Position numbers and translations under genes: made by a program. Positions 24,463-35,200 of a stretch of DNA of 41,661 nucleotides are shown here, piece after piece. Source of the stretch: Phoronis australis (lineage: Eukaryota > Phoronida > Phoronidae). Within the stretch, counting starts at the first letter, position 1, and the number at the start of each line of letters is the position of its first letter. Location of the stretch: contig NMRA01001109.1 in assembly GCA_002633005.1 (NCBI GenBank), positions 1-41,661 of the forward strand, given 5' to 3'. The notes under the pieces are model-generated. The model saw only the letters and a program-made list of their open reading frames with translations. It was not told the DNA's origin and did not search any database.

Positions 24463-27400
24463 GTGAGAACTGACCAGTAACAAGGAATGTTCGAAATGTC
24501 AGGAAATGTTTTAGTGCGTATGAGTTCGTTCTTCAGACTGATTTCACATAAAGTGGTTATAACAAGAGAGTTTGAGATGAAATACTTAGCTGCAAACTAA
24601 ATTTGAAAATAGGAAAGTGAAAGGCACTCTCTTTCTGATTTGTAAATTGTTTTAAAACACGTCACAAGCAGACCAGAATTGTTAAGTCATCCGGAGCTAG
24701 ACTGAGCTTGAAAAAATAACAGAAATAACATTCACATTTAATGACAATAAGATATTCTCGTTTGACATGATATGATGTCAAACGACAGTATGACGTCGTT
24801 CTCTCACGTTCGCGTATGGCGACGTCATTATAAGCGAAATTGTCGTTCTCATGTAGTGACAACCCAAAGTAGGCCTAGTTGCGTGAACTGGGCAAAGGAG
24901 AGGAAAGAGTGCATTGTGAAGTTCGATAACAAGTATGAAAGTTGGTACGACGCTCAGTCATTCTGCTCTGGTCTTGGCGGCCACCTACCTGTGACGAATT
25001 ACGACAGAGGTAGAGAGGATTTGAAGAATCTTGCCTGGAGTCTACGTTATTCCAAGTTTGTGGCAAATTACTGGATAGGAGCAAGAAACAACGTCTGGTT
25101 ATGGGCAAGCGGTATGTAGTTTGAAAGGATTTGTAAACCACATTTTGGATTTCACAAAACCAGTTAAAGCGATACTGTGCCCGCTTTCCCAGGAACAAGA
25201 TCTTACGTAACTTCGGCTACGACAGAAATTCAACTTTGCCAAAAAAAATCACCCCGGTGGACACATGGCTCAACCGTGTGGAAAATTAGTGCTGGACAAT
25301 AGTATGATCCAAAGAAAGCAAGATTTGCCACTAAAACACCACAAACGCCTGACCCAAGTCAGTCGCAATATCTCAAGTGACCCGAGTTCACTCTAAGCGC
25401 AATCTTGCTGTACTAAGGTACTGTGTGCTACCAAAGATGTCAACTAAGTTGTGATATAGATCACAAGCCAATATGTTCTTACTCATGTGAAAACTGATGA
25501 CGTAGGCATGCAAAGAAATAACAGTTCAGATGCTCGTGCTCACAATGCACCGTCGGCAAGTCAACGCTCGGGTGCCTACGAACCCGCACCGTGACAAATC
25601 AACCGAGTTGGCTCTCGGGCAATAATGAACCGCCATTTCTTTTACGTCTTGAAATCGCCCCTAGTTTGACTTAATGATATTTTGTAACCAATTTCATAAC
25701 GGTCAAGCTTGGTTTTTATGATAGAAGACGCCAGGAGCAGCTTTTAACAGTCAGAACATTTTCGTCCTGTACACGTACTTTCGAACTAAAGTACACCGCC
25801 TAGTGGAAAAGAAGCAAATCAATTCTAGAATTGTCTGAACTTTGCAGAACTCGTGATGCCTTACTATAGTAATTTTATAACGTAGATTTTTACGTGATAC
25901 GAAATAAGATATCCTATTTCTGTGACTAGGTGAAACTGTGTTGAACTACTATTGGAATGATAAAGAACCCTCCTCAGCTGACGAGAATTGCGTGGAACTA
26001 CTTGGAAACGGTCATTGGAATGATGAGCGGTGTGGCAATAAAAAGACATTTCTTTGCCAACAAGGTAAAATCATCTCACGTCCAATCTTGAGACAGTTTA
26101 GTATATATCTCACGAAGTCAGGTAACACCATATATACAGGGTGTCCCACATATAAACATGTCAAGGAACCACATATACAGGGTGACCCACATATAAACAT
26201 GTCAAGGAACCACATACACAGGGTGTCCCACAACATATTAGTGTATCAGGGTGACGCTTAAAAAGGAACTAGTAGTTTTTCTTGTCCCAGGAATCCCAGT
26301 CTGGAGTAAATAAAACATAAAGCCGACGGTATTGTAAGCAACACAAACTTTCGAATCTTTGCTACATAGGCCTACTCACTAGTAGTACACTGAGGTTCAG
26401 GCCAAATTATAGTACAGGAGTTATCGACAAAGTTATGACCCAATGTTTTGCGTTATCGAGGAAATTGTGTTGATTTGAACAAAAGGTTGCGCTAGTTGAA
26501 TCAGAGGTGTTCGTGTGATGGATTTAGCAGTTTATAGAGAAGGCTGGACAGCCGTTTCTCATCGTCGAACATTTTTCTAAATTTTGTGCCTTGTAAAAAG
26601 TGGGCTTTCATGGAGTACAAAGCCATTGGGGCCCAGTAGATTTTCTGATATTCGTACTTCAAAGTATAGTTGTTGATTTTGGGACACACGTACTAGGCGT
26701 TAACATTTTTCAGGTGTTCAATGTATTGTTGATTTTGGTACACACGTACTAGGCGTTGACATCTTTCAGATATTCAAAGTATATTTGTTGTCTTTGGTAC
26801 ACACGTACTAAGCGTTATCATCTTTCAAATATTCTAAGTATATTTGTTGACTTTGGGTACACACGCACTACGCGTTAACATCTTTCAGATATTCAAACAA
26901 CAGTTTCAACAACAACACAGGGAATGACGTCAAAAGCATCCCCACAAACAACGGCACCCATGACAGCACCAACTACAGAAACAACACCGGTGGAGGCTGT
27001 AACGACGGGCACCACCAGGAAACGGACATTTCGCGAGACTACGCCCATCTTTATGACCACGACTGCTCCGCTGCTCAAGCTTTTGTCCCCAACAACAGCG
27101 CCGCCTGTGGGTTCATCGGAATCTGCTCATGGGCCAAGTGCAACGTTTGTCTCCACTACGTCGGCAGGTTCGACTGCAGGGAGCGGAACACAATCGGACG
27201 AGATCGAAGAACACTTAGCAGGCGAACGAAAGAACAGGAAAACAAATAGCCATAATATGGGCAAGTAGCCGGGCGCGATAAATAACCTGACATTACTTTG
27301 CCAAATTGCTTGACAACAACGTGATACTTTTTGAAAAACGAATAGTGATAACAGCCGAGCCGATTACGTAATCGTCATTGGTTAATGCAACTGAAAATGG

Positions 27401-28442
27401 CAAGTTATTGGGATCAAGATTGTTTAATTCTGACGTGGACATGTAGAATGCAAAGTTTTATTGAACATTACAGGAATGTACGTTGGAATTGGAATAGCTT
27501 GTACAGCCATCCTGTCTGCCATACTGGTAATGTTGGTGTTTATGTGTCGCAGCAAAAGGCGGTAAGTTAACCGAAGTTATGTCTCATCATGTTTTCAACA
27601 GTAGGCTACTTCGACAAACTCTGTAGCATGACTCAGATTCGCGCTCAAATGGGATCGAGACGTTGGGGGCCTGACGCTGAGTTATCCAGTTAAAGAAGGC
27701 TGGTTTTAAAATATCTAAAACTTTACTGGTGTGTCAGGCCTTGTGATCTTTGGTGTTAGGATTGGAATCGACCCTTCATTCTAACCCCGGGTACTTGCAG
27801 TAACATTCTAACCCCCGGTACTTGTTGTAACATTCTAACTCCTGGTACTTGCTGTAACACTCTAACCCCGGGTACTTGTTGTAACATTCTAACCCCGGGT
27901 ACTTGCTGTAACATTCTAACCCGGGGTACTTGTTGTAACATTCTAACTCCTGGTACTTGCTGTAACACTCTAATCCCAGGTACTTGCTGTAACATTAGAA
28001 ATCCAGGTACTTTTTCTAAAAACTGGACACCTTCACCTGACATAATTTGTGTTTCTTCTGTAGGCCAGAAGGAAAAAAATATACCACAGAACAAAAAGCC
28101 AAGGAATGGACTGTTAGTCACGAAAATAAGGTGACATGTCAGAGAGATGGCACCTACATGACGTCAAGCTATATTGGCGCCCAAGAGGCGGATGAATACA
28201 ATTACATCAGTCAGGGAAGTGACACCTTTATGAGGTCAAGCTATATTGGTGCCCCAGAGGCACATGAATACAATTATATCAGTCAGGAAGACAGCCAAAC
28301 ATTTCACATGCGCATGCTCAATAGTAGAGTTGGTGTAAATGGTAGAGCTTCTGACCGTTTGGGCACTGCAACAAGTTGTCATGGTGATTGTGTAGAATAC
28401 CATACACAATTTGTAGAAAATGAATTTTACTGCCCTAAATAA
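23829..28442 (+). CDS. Type I C-type lectin receptor, two lectin domains, 5' end missing
   Basis: Seven exons that join without a phase break: 23829-24077, 24304-24462, 24857-25111, 25930-26064, 26889-27260, 27474-27561, 28064-28442. Together they encode about 545 residues. Order: first C-type lectin domain (exons 1-2), second (exons 3-4), Ser/Thr-rich stalk, membrane helix, cytoplasmic tail of about 126 residues. The first five introns are all phase 1, which favours domain shuffling; the sixth is phase 2. Both lectin domains are split by an intron at the same place, after W-x-x-G. The first listed exon needs one base from an upstream exon, so the signal peptide and start lie further 5'; I could not find them. 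Topology is lectin outside, N-terminal. The likely role is surface recognition with signalling through tail tyrosines; the ligand is unknown. The gene family is confident; exact splice choices are inferred. Confidence 0.85.
24857..26064 (+). CDS. Second C-type lectin domain (exons 24857-25111 and 25930-26064)
   Basis: A second long-form lectin domain, starting at SCVNWAKERKEC and ending FLCQQG. It keeps WIGA, an EPS triplet where mannose-type lectins have EPN, and an intact GHWND before the ERC cysteine. Calcium site 2 is thus partly preserved, and some calcium-dependent binding is possible. Both boundaries are phase 1. The acceptor at 24856 (ctcatgtag) has a weak pyrimidine tract, but it is the only nearby one that keeps the frame open. 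Confidence 0.87.
26132..26235. repeat. 41-bp tandem repeat (acagggtgtccca), intron of lectin gene
   Basis: About 2.5 copies of a unit with atatacagggtgtcccac and catgtcaaggaacc. The cagggtgtccca core resembles a short motif common at the ends of invertebrate mobile elements. Confidence 0.85.
26660..26900. repeat. 56-60-bp tandem repeat spanning the stalk-exon acceptor
   Basis: Four units, each with acacacg(t/c)acta, gcgtta or gcgttg, catctttca and then the start of the next unit (atattcaaa). The last unit supplies the real acceptor ttcag at 26888 and the first exon bases. Earlier units have cag, cag and caa at that place. Confidence 0.9.
26889..27260 (+). CDS. Mucin-like Ser/Thr/Pro stalk exon with a GC donor
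   Basis: 124 residues dominated by Thr, Ser, Pro and Ala (runs such as TTAPMTAPTTETTP), as expected for an O-glycosylated spacer holding lectin domains off the membrane. The final part turns charged (DEIEEHLAGERKNRK) close to the membrane. The 3' boundary is read as ATATGG|gcaagt, a GC-AG intron with a strong donor context. A stop follows just two codons later, and phase 1 then fits the next exon. The 3' splice site (ttcag at 26888) is the last of four tandem copies. Confidence 0.75.
27474..27561 (+). CDS. Transmembrane exon of the lectin receptor
   Basis: Encodes one hydrophobic helix (YVGIGIACTAILSAILVMLV) followed by CRSKRR, a basic stop-transfer sequence. This supports type I topology with the C-terminus inside the cell. 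Acceptor ttacag and donor CG|gtaagt are strong. The incoming phase is 1 and the outgoing phase is 2. Confidence 0.87.
27777..28014. repeat. 27-bp minisatellite before the tail exon
   Basis: About nine copies of cattctaaccccgggtactt plus gctgtaa, with small changes, ending about 50 bases before the tail exon. It leaves an open frame on the minus strand that is not a gene. Confidence 0.95.
28064..28442 (+). CDS. Cytoplasmic tail exon with duplicated tyrosine motif
   Basis: Last coding exon, 126 residues to the TAA. A 72-bp (24-residue) unit occurs twice in tandem at 28152-28223 and 28224-28295. Each unit carries SSYIGA followed by EYNYISQ. The first copy reads EADEYNYI: acidic residues before a YxxI, resembling the hemITAM of vertebrate CLEC-2 and Dectin-1 (DEDGYxxL). 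The second reads EAHEYNYI. Each unit also has a second candidate phosphotyrosine (SYIGA). Kinase or adaptor use is inferred. The 3'UTR is short, with AATAAA at 28489-28494. Confidence 0.85.
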
Positions 28443-28488
28443 GATAACTCATTTGTCGCTGACTACATGTGTATCAGAAAGAATGACG

Positions 28489-28494
28489 AATAAA
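28489..28494 (+). terminator. Poly(A) signal of the lectin receptor
   Basis: An AATAAA 47 bases after the receptor stop codon. The AARSD1 poly(A) signal on the other strand lies about 570 bases away, so the two transcripts converge. Confidence 0.7.
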
Positions 28495-29059
28495 GAGAAT
28501 GGGATGTCACGGTGTGAGTAGAAATGACCAGTGTATTCTTAAACAAACATGTCTGATTACGAGTGCAAGACAAAGCAGACCATCAAGACATAAAACGAAA
28601 GACTGAGAGTTTATGTGCGTAATAATGCCCAGCATTCGCATAATTCTGTGATATGAGTATTATGGAGTCACACACTGACATTCGCATAATTCTATATAAT
28701 TATAGTCAACTGATACCATTCCTAGGACTGTGATTATTTTGTTTTTTGCACAACTTGAACATATTGAAGACATCCCTACTCCTACAGCCCCTAGTTCCTT
28801 GAGAGAGGTGAAATGACATTCTGACATATTTACAAGAAGCCAAGCCAAGAATTTAGATATTTGTAGAAAAATGAAACACGCTTATGAGATCTGACAACAC
28901 ACAGAAACACAGTACTTAGTCTTCAAAACTAGTCATGGTATAATTTACTAAAAAACTTTGCAGGTATGTTGGACTTCTTCTGTACTTTCTTCACAACATC
29001 GTCAAAACTCAACAAACTTCAACAAAATCCATGAACATGATATACTTCAGTCACGGGTC

Positions 29060-29065
29060 TTTATT
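29060..29065 (-). terminator. AARSD1: Poly(A) signal of AARSD1
   Basis: The plus strand reads tttatt, an AATAAA on the minus strand, 25-30 bases after the AARSD1 stop codon. Confidence 0.65.
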
Positions 29066-29089
29066 TTTATGAATCACTGTGACATACAT

Positions 29090-29216
29090 TTACGACTCTT
29101 GGTCTAGATACTCTCGTAATAACTGTTCCACCTTCTTCCTGTTACTCAGTTTATTAGCCTTTCCCTGATATTTCCCTTTCTTGCCAGCTCCTTTCCCCTC
29201 CAGAAGCTCAGCCACT
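29090..29216 (-). CDS. AARSD1: AARSD1 last coding exon
   Basis: 127 bases ending in TAA (29090-29092), encoding VAELLEGKGAGKKGKYQGKA and a basic tail ending LDQES. The glycine/lysine-rich stretch is the conserved tRNA-binding motif of DHHA1-type domains. A poly(A) signal follows within about 30 bases. Confidence 0.94.
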
Positions 29217-32200
29217 CTGCAAGAATATCAAACAAAAGAACACCTCATCATTTCACGTTTACTCATATTTTATGACCTTTAGTGGAAGACGCATGAAGGA
29301 GAGTACTTCTCAGCCAATTTAATAACAAAATATTCCTAATTATTTATGAAATTCAACTTAATTTTTATCTGAGTAGCTGAGTTCCTAAAGGAAGTATGAG
29401 TTGATGTGGCACAATCCTCATAATCAATGACAGTTGTTCCACCAATGAATGTCTTCCATTAAGATACGAAGGTCAAGCTGATCCTGTGCTTTGTCACCAA
29501 GGTTACTTCAGAGGTGTTAAAGTACCATCATGACAAATAATTCCACCCTCCGCAAAGTCGTAATTAGCAAAGTTGCATATAAAAGTACTGGATTGGTTAG
29601 GAGAGTCATGTGATCAGATAAACGGTAATAACTAACAACCACATCATATCGGTGGAGTTACCCAAGACAACATGCCTGACAAAGGACACCTAAAATGTGC
29701 ATTAGTTGTACTTTTATGCTACAACTGGTCTGACTTACAGAGAACAACACAACACCCATACCTGCTGCCAACTTTATCGATCACTTCTTGGTTTGAGGCA
29801 AGAATAAAGTTCCCTGCACCATTTTCTTCTCCCACCGACAAGAAGAGTATCACATTCTGGAAATGAACAACACCTAAACAATGAGTTATCATACCACACA
29901 ATTCAGATTGGTTGAATGTACATGTACTTAATGCAAGTCAGTAGACTGTCTCACTACTCAGGACATTATCTCAAGATGAACAGTAAATACTTAAATGGAC
30001 ATGGGCGAAAACACTGTATATTTGACTAGATCCAGTCCCAAGAGGGATTTGAACCCATTGCCTCAGCCATGGCGTAGATTCAGTAAAATGCTTTGTAGGC
30101 AGTGGTAAAAGTTGCTGTGGCAGGTAGCTCAGAATTGAAGTGTTTCTAACTAGTGAGGCCATCTGATTCAATTTTACATGAAATGATGGTTTTTAATGAA
30201 ATCACAAGAACACAGTGAATTCTCGTGTTTTATCCCTCTCGCCAAAGTGAATAACTTTCCTACATAACAATAATCTCCAAAGTGTATTTTTCTCTCAAGC
30301 TGGTTGTCACAATTAAGCCACTCTGGCAGACTCATCAGTCCTCCTACCAAATTTAAAGTGTGCATTGCAGACAAAAATAAAAACATGTATTGCCAAAAAA
30401 AGCAAAGTTAGTTCTAGTCTGTACTCAGAAGATAAAAGTTGCTGCTCACGTTATGTTCAGCCAAGGTCTCCAACAAACCCACGATTAAAGTTTTCAGAAG
30501 ATAAGCGATATCAAGCGTTAGGAATATCTAATAACGGTTATCCCTAGTTCAAAAATTAGGTTTGATGACAAATGCTCATTCATTTCAATGTCTCACACTA
30601 TGGGGATGCCTAAAAACATTGTATTGGTGGCCAATTGCAAACATTTATTAATGAATTGCCTTTTTTATACAAAACTAAGTGTTCAATATTAGAGAAATAT
30701 GTTGAAGCCAAAATCACCAATGTCCCAATGTTAAAAGCCCAAAAAGTTTAATTTGGCTTGAAATTTGATCTCCAAAATATTAGGGACTGCACAAACTGGA
30801 AATTTTAACTATTATTCAAATTAATTAAAAAATCTTCAAATAAATGTAAAAAAATCTTCAAATAAATGTAAAACAAATTTGATCAGTTTGAAACCTCTAA
30901 GTGTACTTACAGGGTCATTAACTTCATTAACAATAATATTCATAAACTCATTATCTCCCTCCTTCCTGTGCAGACATAACAGGCGGCTAACTCCATTAGA
31001 CTTAAACTTTTGTGCTTCAAACACAGCGACATCACGAAGCAGTTGTGAGCATGCCTGAAAGAGAAATGAAAGCACATAGTAACTTTAGTGACCTTGAAAG
31101 GCATTATGGGAAACACATTCTCAGCTGAAGGTGCATACATTTCAAATCTGAATGAATTTTTAGAATGGGCAAACTTAGTGGGCTCAGAGTTCATAATAGA
31201 CACCATGATAATGCCGCCCCTTTAGGCCCATGGGCCTGTATCCGAAATTATGCCTTTTTAGCCAAGTGGTTAGCAAACTTTCACAGTTCTGCACAGACGC
31301 CTATGTTTCTCATATTAGCGCAGTTTCGCACAGACACCCACGGGCCTAATGACAAGGCAATATGGTAATTGCGTCCATCAATGCACAGTGTGCTGTGCCT
31401 AGAGTTCATAGTACATATCTCTGTCAATCAAACACACAAACTGAGTGTGCTGTCCAAGCTTGTGCAATATTATCCAAGCTTGTACAATATTGAACGTTAC
31501 TGACCAAGATTGAGCAATATTGACCAAGCTTGTGCAATATTGTCCACACTTGAGCAGTATTGTCAGAGTTTGTGTAATATTGATCAAGCTTGTGCAATAT
31601 TGTCCAAGCTTGCACAATGCTGTCTGAGCTTAAGCAATATTGTCTAAGCCTAAATGGGATTGCTATCTTCTTAGCTTGATCAATATTGGGATAATTAAGC
31701 ATTTTCCGTTTACTGTCATACCTTTCGACTGACTTGGAACGACTTTTGCATTTTCTCCACCAACATAGGGTGATCTTCAGGCTGATTTCTGAAATGTGAA
31801 CAAAAGTCATACAGATGTTGAATTCAACATGCAGGTAAAAACAGGGTGAGCTCTATAAGCACACTAGTCAGATCTTGTTGGCTTTACTGGCCTAAAAGAA
31901 ACAAAGTGAACATCAGAACTAAATGTATGTATGATTCCTTCTTTATATATGATTCGACTCTTCACAACAGTAATAGACTACATAGAGATGTGGCTCAACA
32001 CTATAACATTTTCAAAAACTTCTCGCTTCACTTTATTGTGATTCAGCATCATAGAAGTTTCCAGATAATACTACTCAGAAAAAATGAAAAGCAAATATGT
32101 TACAACTCATTTCCTAAATAAAGATGTTCCGGTCCCTTGACACACTATTTGAAGAAGAAGAACTGAGACTGTGCTAACATACTTGAGCAAAAAAGTGAGC

Positions 32201-35200
32201 GCCCCCTCCTGGTCACAATACTATGAGGCTGTGATAACATACTTGAGTACAGCAGTGAGCGCCCCCTCCTGGTCACAACACTATGAAACTGTAATAACAT
32301 ACTTGAGTAGAGCAGTGAGCACCCTCTTTTGGTCACAACACTATGAAACTGTGATAACATACCGTAAACTTGTGGGTTAACCCACGCCCATCCCCGACTT
32401 GGTCAATTTTCGGTTTAAGCACCCAATGCGTGGGTAATCGCCCATCCCCTACTTTGTGTTAATTTCCACGCAAGCGTCCACCTCTCGGTTAATCGCTCAT
32501 CCCCAATTTACCGCTTACAGAACTTGCGCTTAACCCTTATCCTGCTGAGCCTCTATTCAGACTACTTTCCCTGTGTGCTGAGCTAAGTAGGTCACCACTA
32601 CTGCTTTACACTAAGCTGTTCTGGAGGTCACCTAGACAAATGACCTAACAACTTTCAATTGGAAATTTGAAGGGGAAATATTAAATTAACAGAAAAGAAG
32701 TCAATACGAAACTTGTGCAGAATTTAATGGAGAATTTCACCATATATAAGTCTTTATCATAGCCTTGGTGAAAGTAAACTGATCCACTGTCATCCTCTCC
32801 CGTATGGCTCCAGCCATATAATGAAACTATGTGTCTACACTTACATAAACCTGCCAATATCTCCCAAACTAGTAATCACAGCCATATGGTTTAAATTGGA
32901 GAACAGTAGAGGAAGTTGTGAAGTATGGAATGCTCATGGTCACATATCTAAACAACATTCCAGGGCTCTTACAATTTCTGAATGAAAATCACAAGTGTCC
33001 TGGGGTGAGTGCACTCTCCTAGCGCAGCCCAGCTGTAACTTATTATAGTCGATTGAGTACACCCAACGCTTTTTAATAGGATAATTGGCATGTCGGCTGA
33101 CCTCGCCTAGCGCAGGATAAGGGTTAAACTCATGCTTTTGTTCACAGCTTTGCATACGATTTTCTCGAACAGTATGTTTTTCAGCCGGCGTTTGTGGAAT
33201 AACTCAAGCGCACAACCACCTTTTTTAAACTTATCAACTGATCTTTTGTTAAATTAATATAGGTCTACTCCGTAGATTTTTATAGAAGTGAAGCTAGTCT
33301 ACTACGAGATTACCCGTACGACGTCCTGGACGTCAACGGCGTAGGTTGTCTAGGTTACAAGTCTTTGAATTATCTAGTCTAAATTTTTTCGTATCAGACA
33401 TTATTTCTGGGATTTTTTCGAGTTCAGTAAATCAAATTTTTTGAGTGTTTGGCGAGAACAGGTGAAACTTCGAAGCATCACCATGTATTTTTAGACGGAG
33501 CACTTGATTTTTTACCCATATTTGAATTGACCAATTAATCTATCCCCCCTCCCATTGTAATTAAACACATAGATCACGTGATTTTGATACATTTATTTCC
33601 TGGGTCAACACAGATTTGAATTGAATAATTATTCACAAATCCCTCTCATTGTAATTGCAAACGGTTTGTGTCGGTCAGGAACAAATAGTTCGTGTTTTTA
33701 AACCAGCGACAGATAAACTAAACAGTGAATCGAAAGTTTATCGGGTTTAATACGCAGATGACATTAACAACAACCAGACGGGACCGGAGGGGTTCCAAAT
33801 AAAAACAGTCATACAAACAACACTAACAGTACAATGGCGCTGGAAACGACATGTAGTCCCATTCACTGATCTGAAACAGTGCTTGCTGATACTGTAAGTG
33901 CCATTTGAGTTTCATAAAGCTCCGTGGAGTGACATTTTGCAGCACACTAACATATTTGAAAACATTGGACTTTTTAACAACGTTCTCGCAAAATCGAAAT
34001 CCTGTTTCTGTTTGAGCCGTGAGAAATTTTGTGGTTGTCTGGTCCTGCTGTTTGACCAAACTTACAAGTTACGCGCTCGAATGAACAACCCGTGAGCTTG
34101 CCCAGTTTGGCTAAAACTTGGACGTAAGTGGCCACTACTTGGGTAATTGCCCACATCCAACTTTTTGCCAATTTTTCGGCTTAAGCGCCCACTGCTTGAG
34201 TAATCGCCCACCCCCTGTCTCAGGGTTTCCCAATTTAAGGGCCAAGGGGTTAACCCGCGAGTTTGAGTAAAGCAGTGAGTGCAATCTCTTGGTCACAATG
34301 CTATGAGACAGTAATAACATACTTGAGTAGAGCAGTGAGCGCCTTCTCCCGGTCACAACACTGCTGTAGGTAGTCCAAGACACGGTTACCAACCAGGAAC
34401 ACTAGATTACATTTGTTCTTCTTTCCTTTCTCGACACTCAGCAGCTTGACAGCCTGGAGTGTAATGGAGGAACACAAACAGTTAGAGGAGAACAATAAAC
34501 TAGATCTGTACACTCAGCAGCTTGACAGCCTGGAGTGTAATGGAGGAACACAAACAGTTAGAGGAGAACAATAAACTAGATCTGTACACTCAGCAGCTTG
34601 ACAGCCTGGAGTGTAATGGAGGAACACAAACAGTTAGAACAATGAACTAGATCTGCATCTAGCTCATTGGTCAGAAACAACAACAAAGAACATCCCACTT
34701 GAGAGCTATATATATTACGAGGCACATCATTGAAACATGAACACTGTTGTCCATGTTTGCACAGGATCTCAATTATCTTTCGTAAAACTGCAGCAGTTTC
34801 AAATCTATTTACATTTAGAATCAGGCAAATATGGGAGTATTGCTGCATGGGTCCGACATTCCTACAGCCTAGTTAACAAGTATTCCAGGTCAAAGTGTAA
34901 TTTTGTAACATTTTCATTCGTTAATACAAGTTCTACGTATGTTGCGTGTTGCAGTGCTGACACAAGAAATTGTAGAGCAGAGACAGAAAGTCATTTGCTA
35001 GTAGTGAAACACTCCATGTCCACCAGATGGCACTAGTGCATTAGAGGTTCTACCTTTACTATCTGAATAATTTCAAAAATCTGTTGACCAAGTCAGGGTA
35101 ACACATGATTTCCCGACAGCATGTATTTACAGGGGAGACAATCATTACCACTGGTGCCACTGAATTTCAGAAAGGTATAACCTGTGTTCACCTGTAGATG

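Noticed and set aside
27756-28121. 121-codon minus-strand frame
   Set aside because: Read-through of the 27-bp minisatellite; the translation is a repeated nonapeptide and overlaps the lectin tail exon on the other strand.
30001-30080. A tRNA gene
   Set aside because: Only a T-arm/B-box match is present; no acceptor pairing or anticodon arm can be built.
32145-32380. Frames with repeated SLLYSSMLSQ on the minus strand and AVSAPSWSQ on the plus strand
   Set aside because: Out-of-frame translations of the 60-bp exon-end array. The AARSD1 frame of the same units reads ALTAVLK.
34576-34848. Alternative AARSD1 exon ending AVKLLSVQI
   Set aside because: It is the decoy acceptor copy running into a stop; upstream residues show no AARSD1 similarity.
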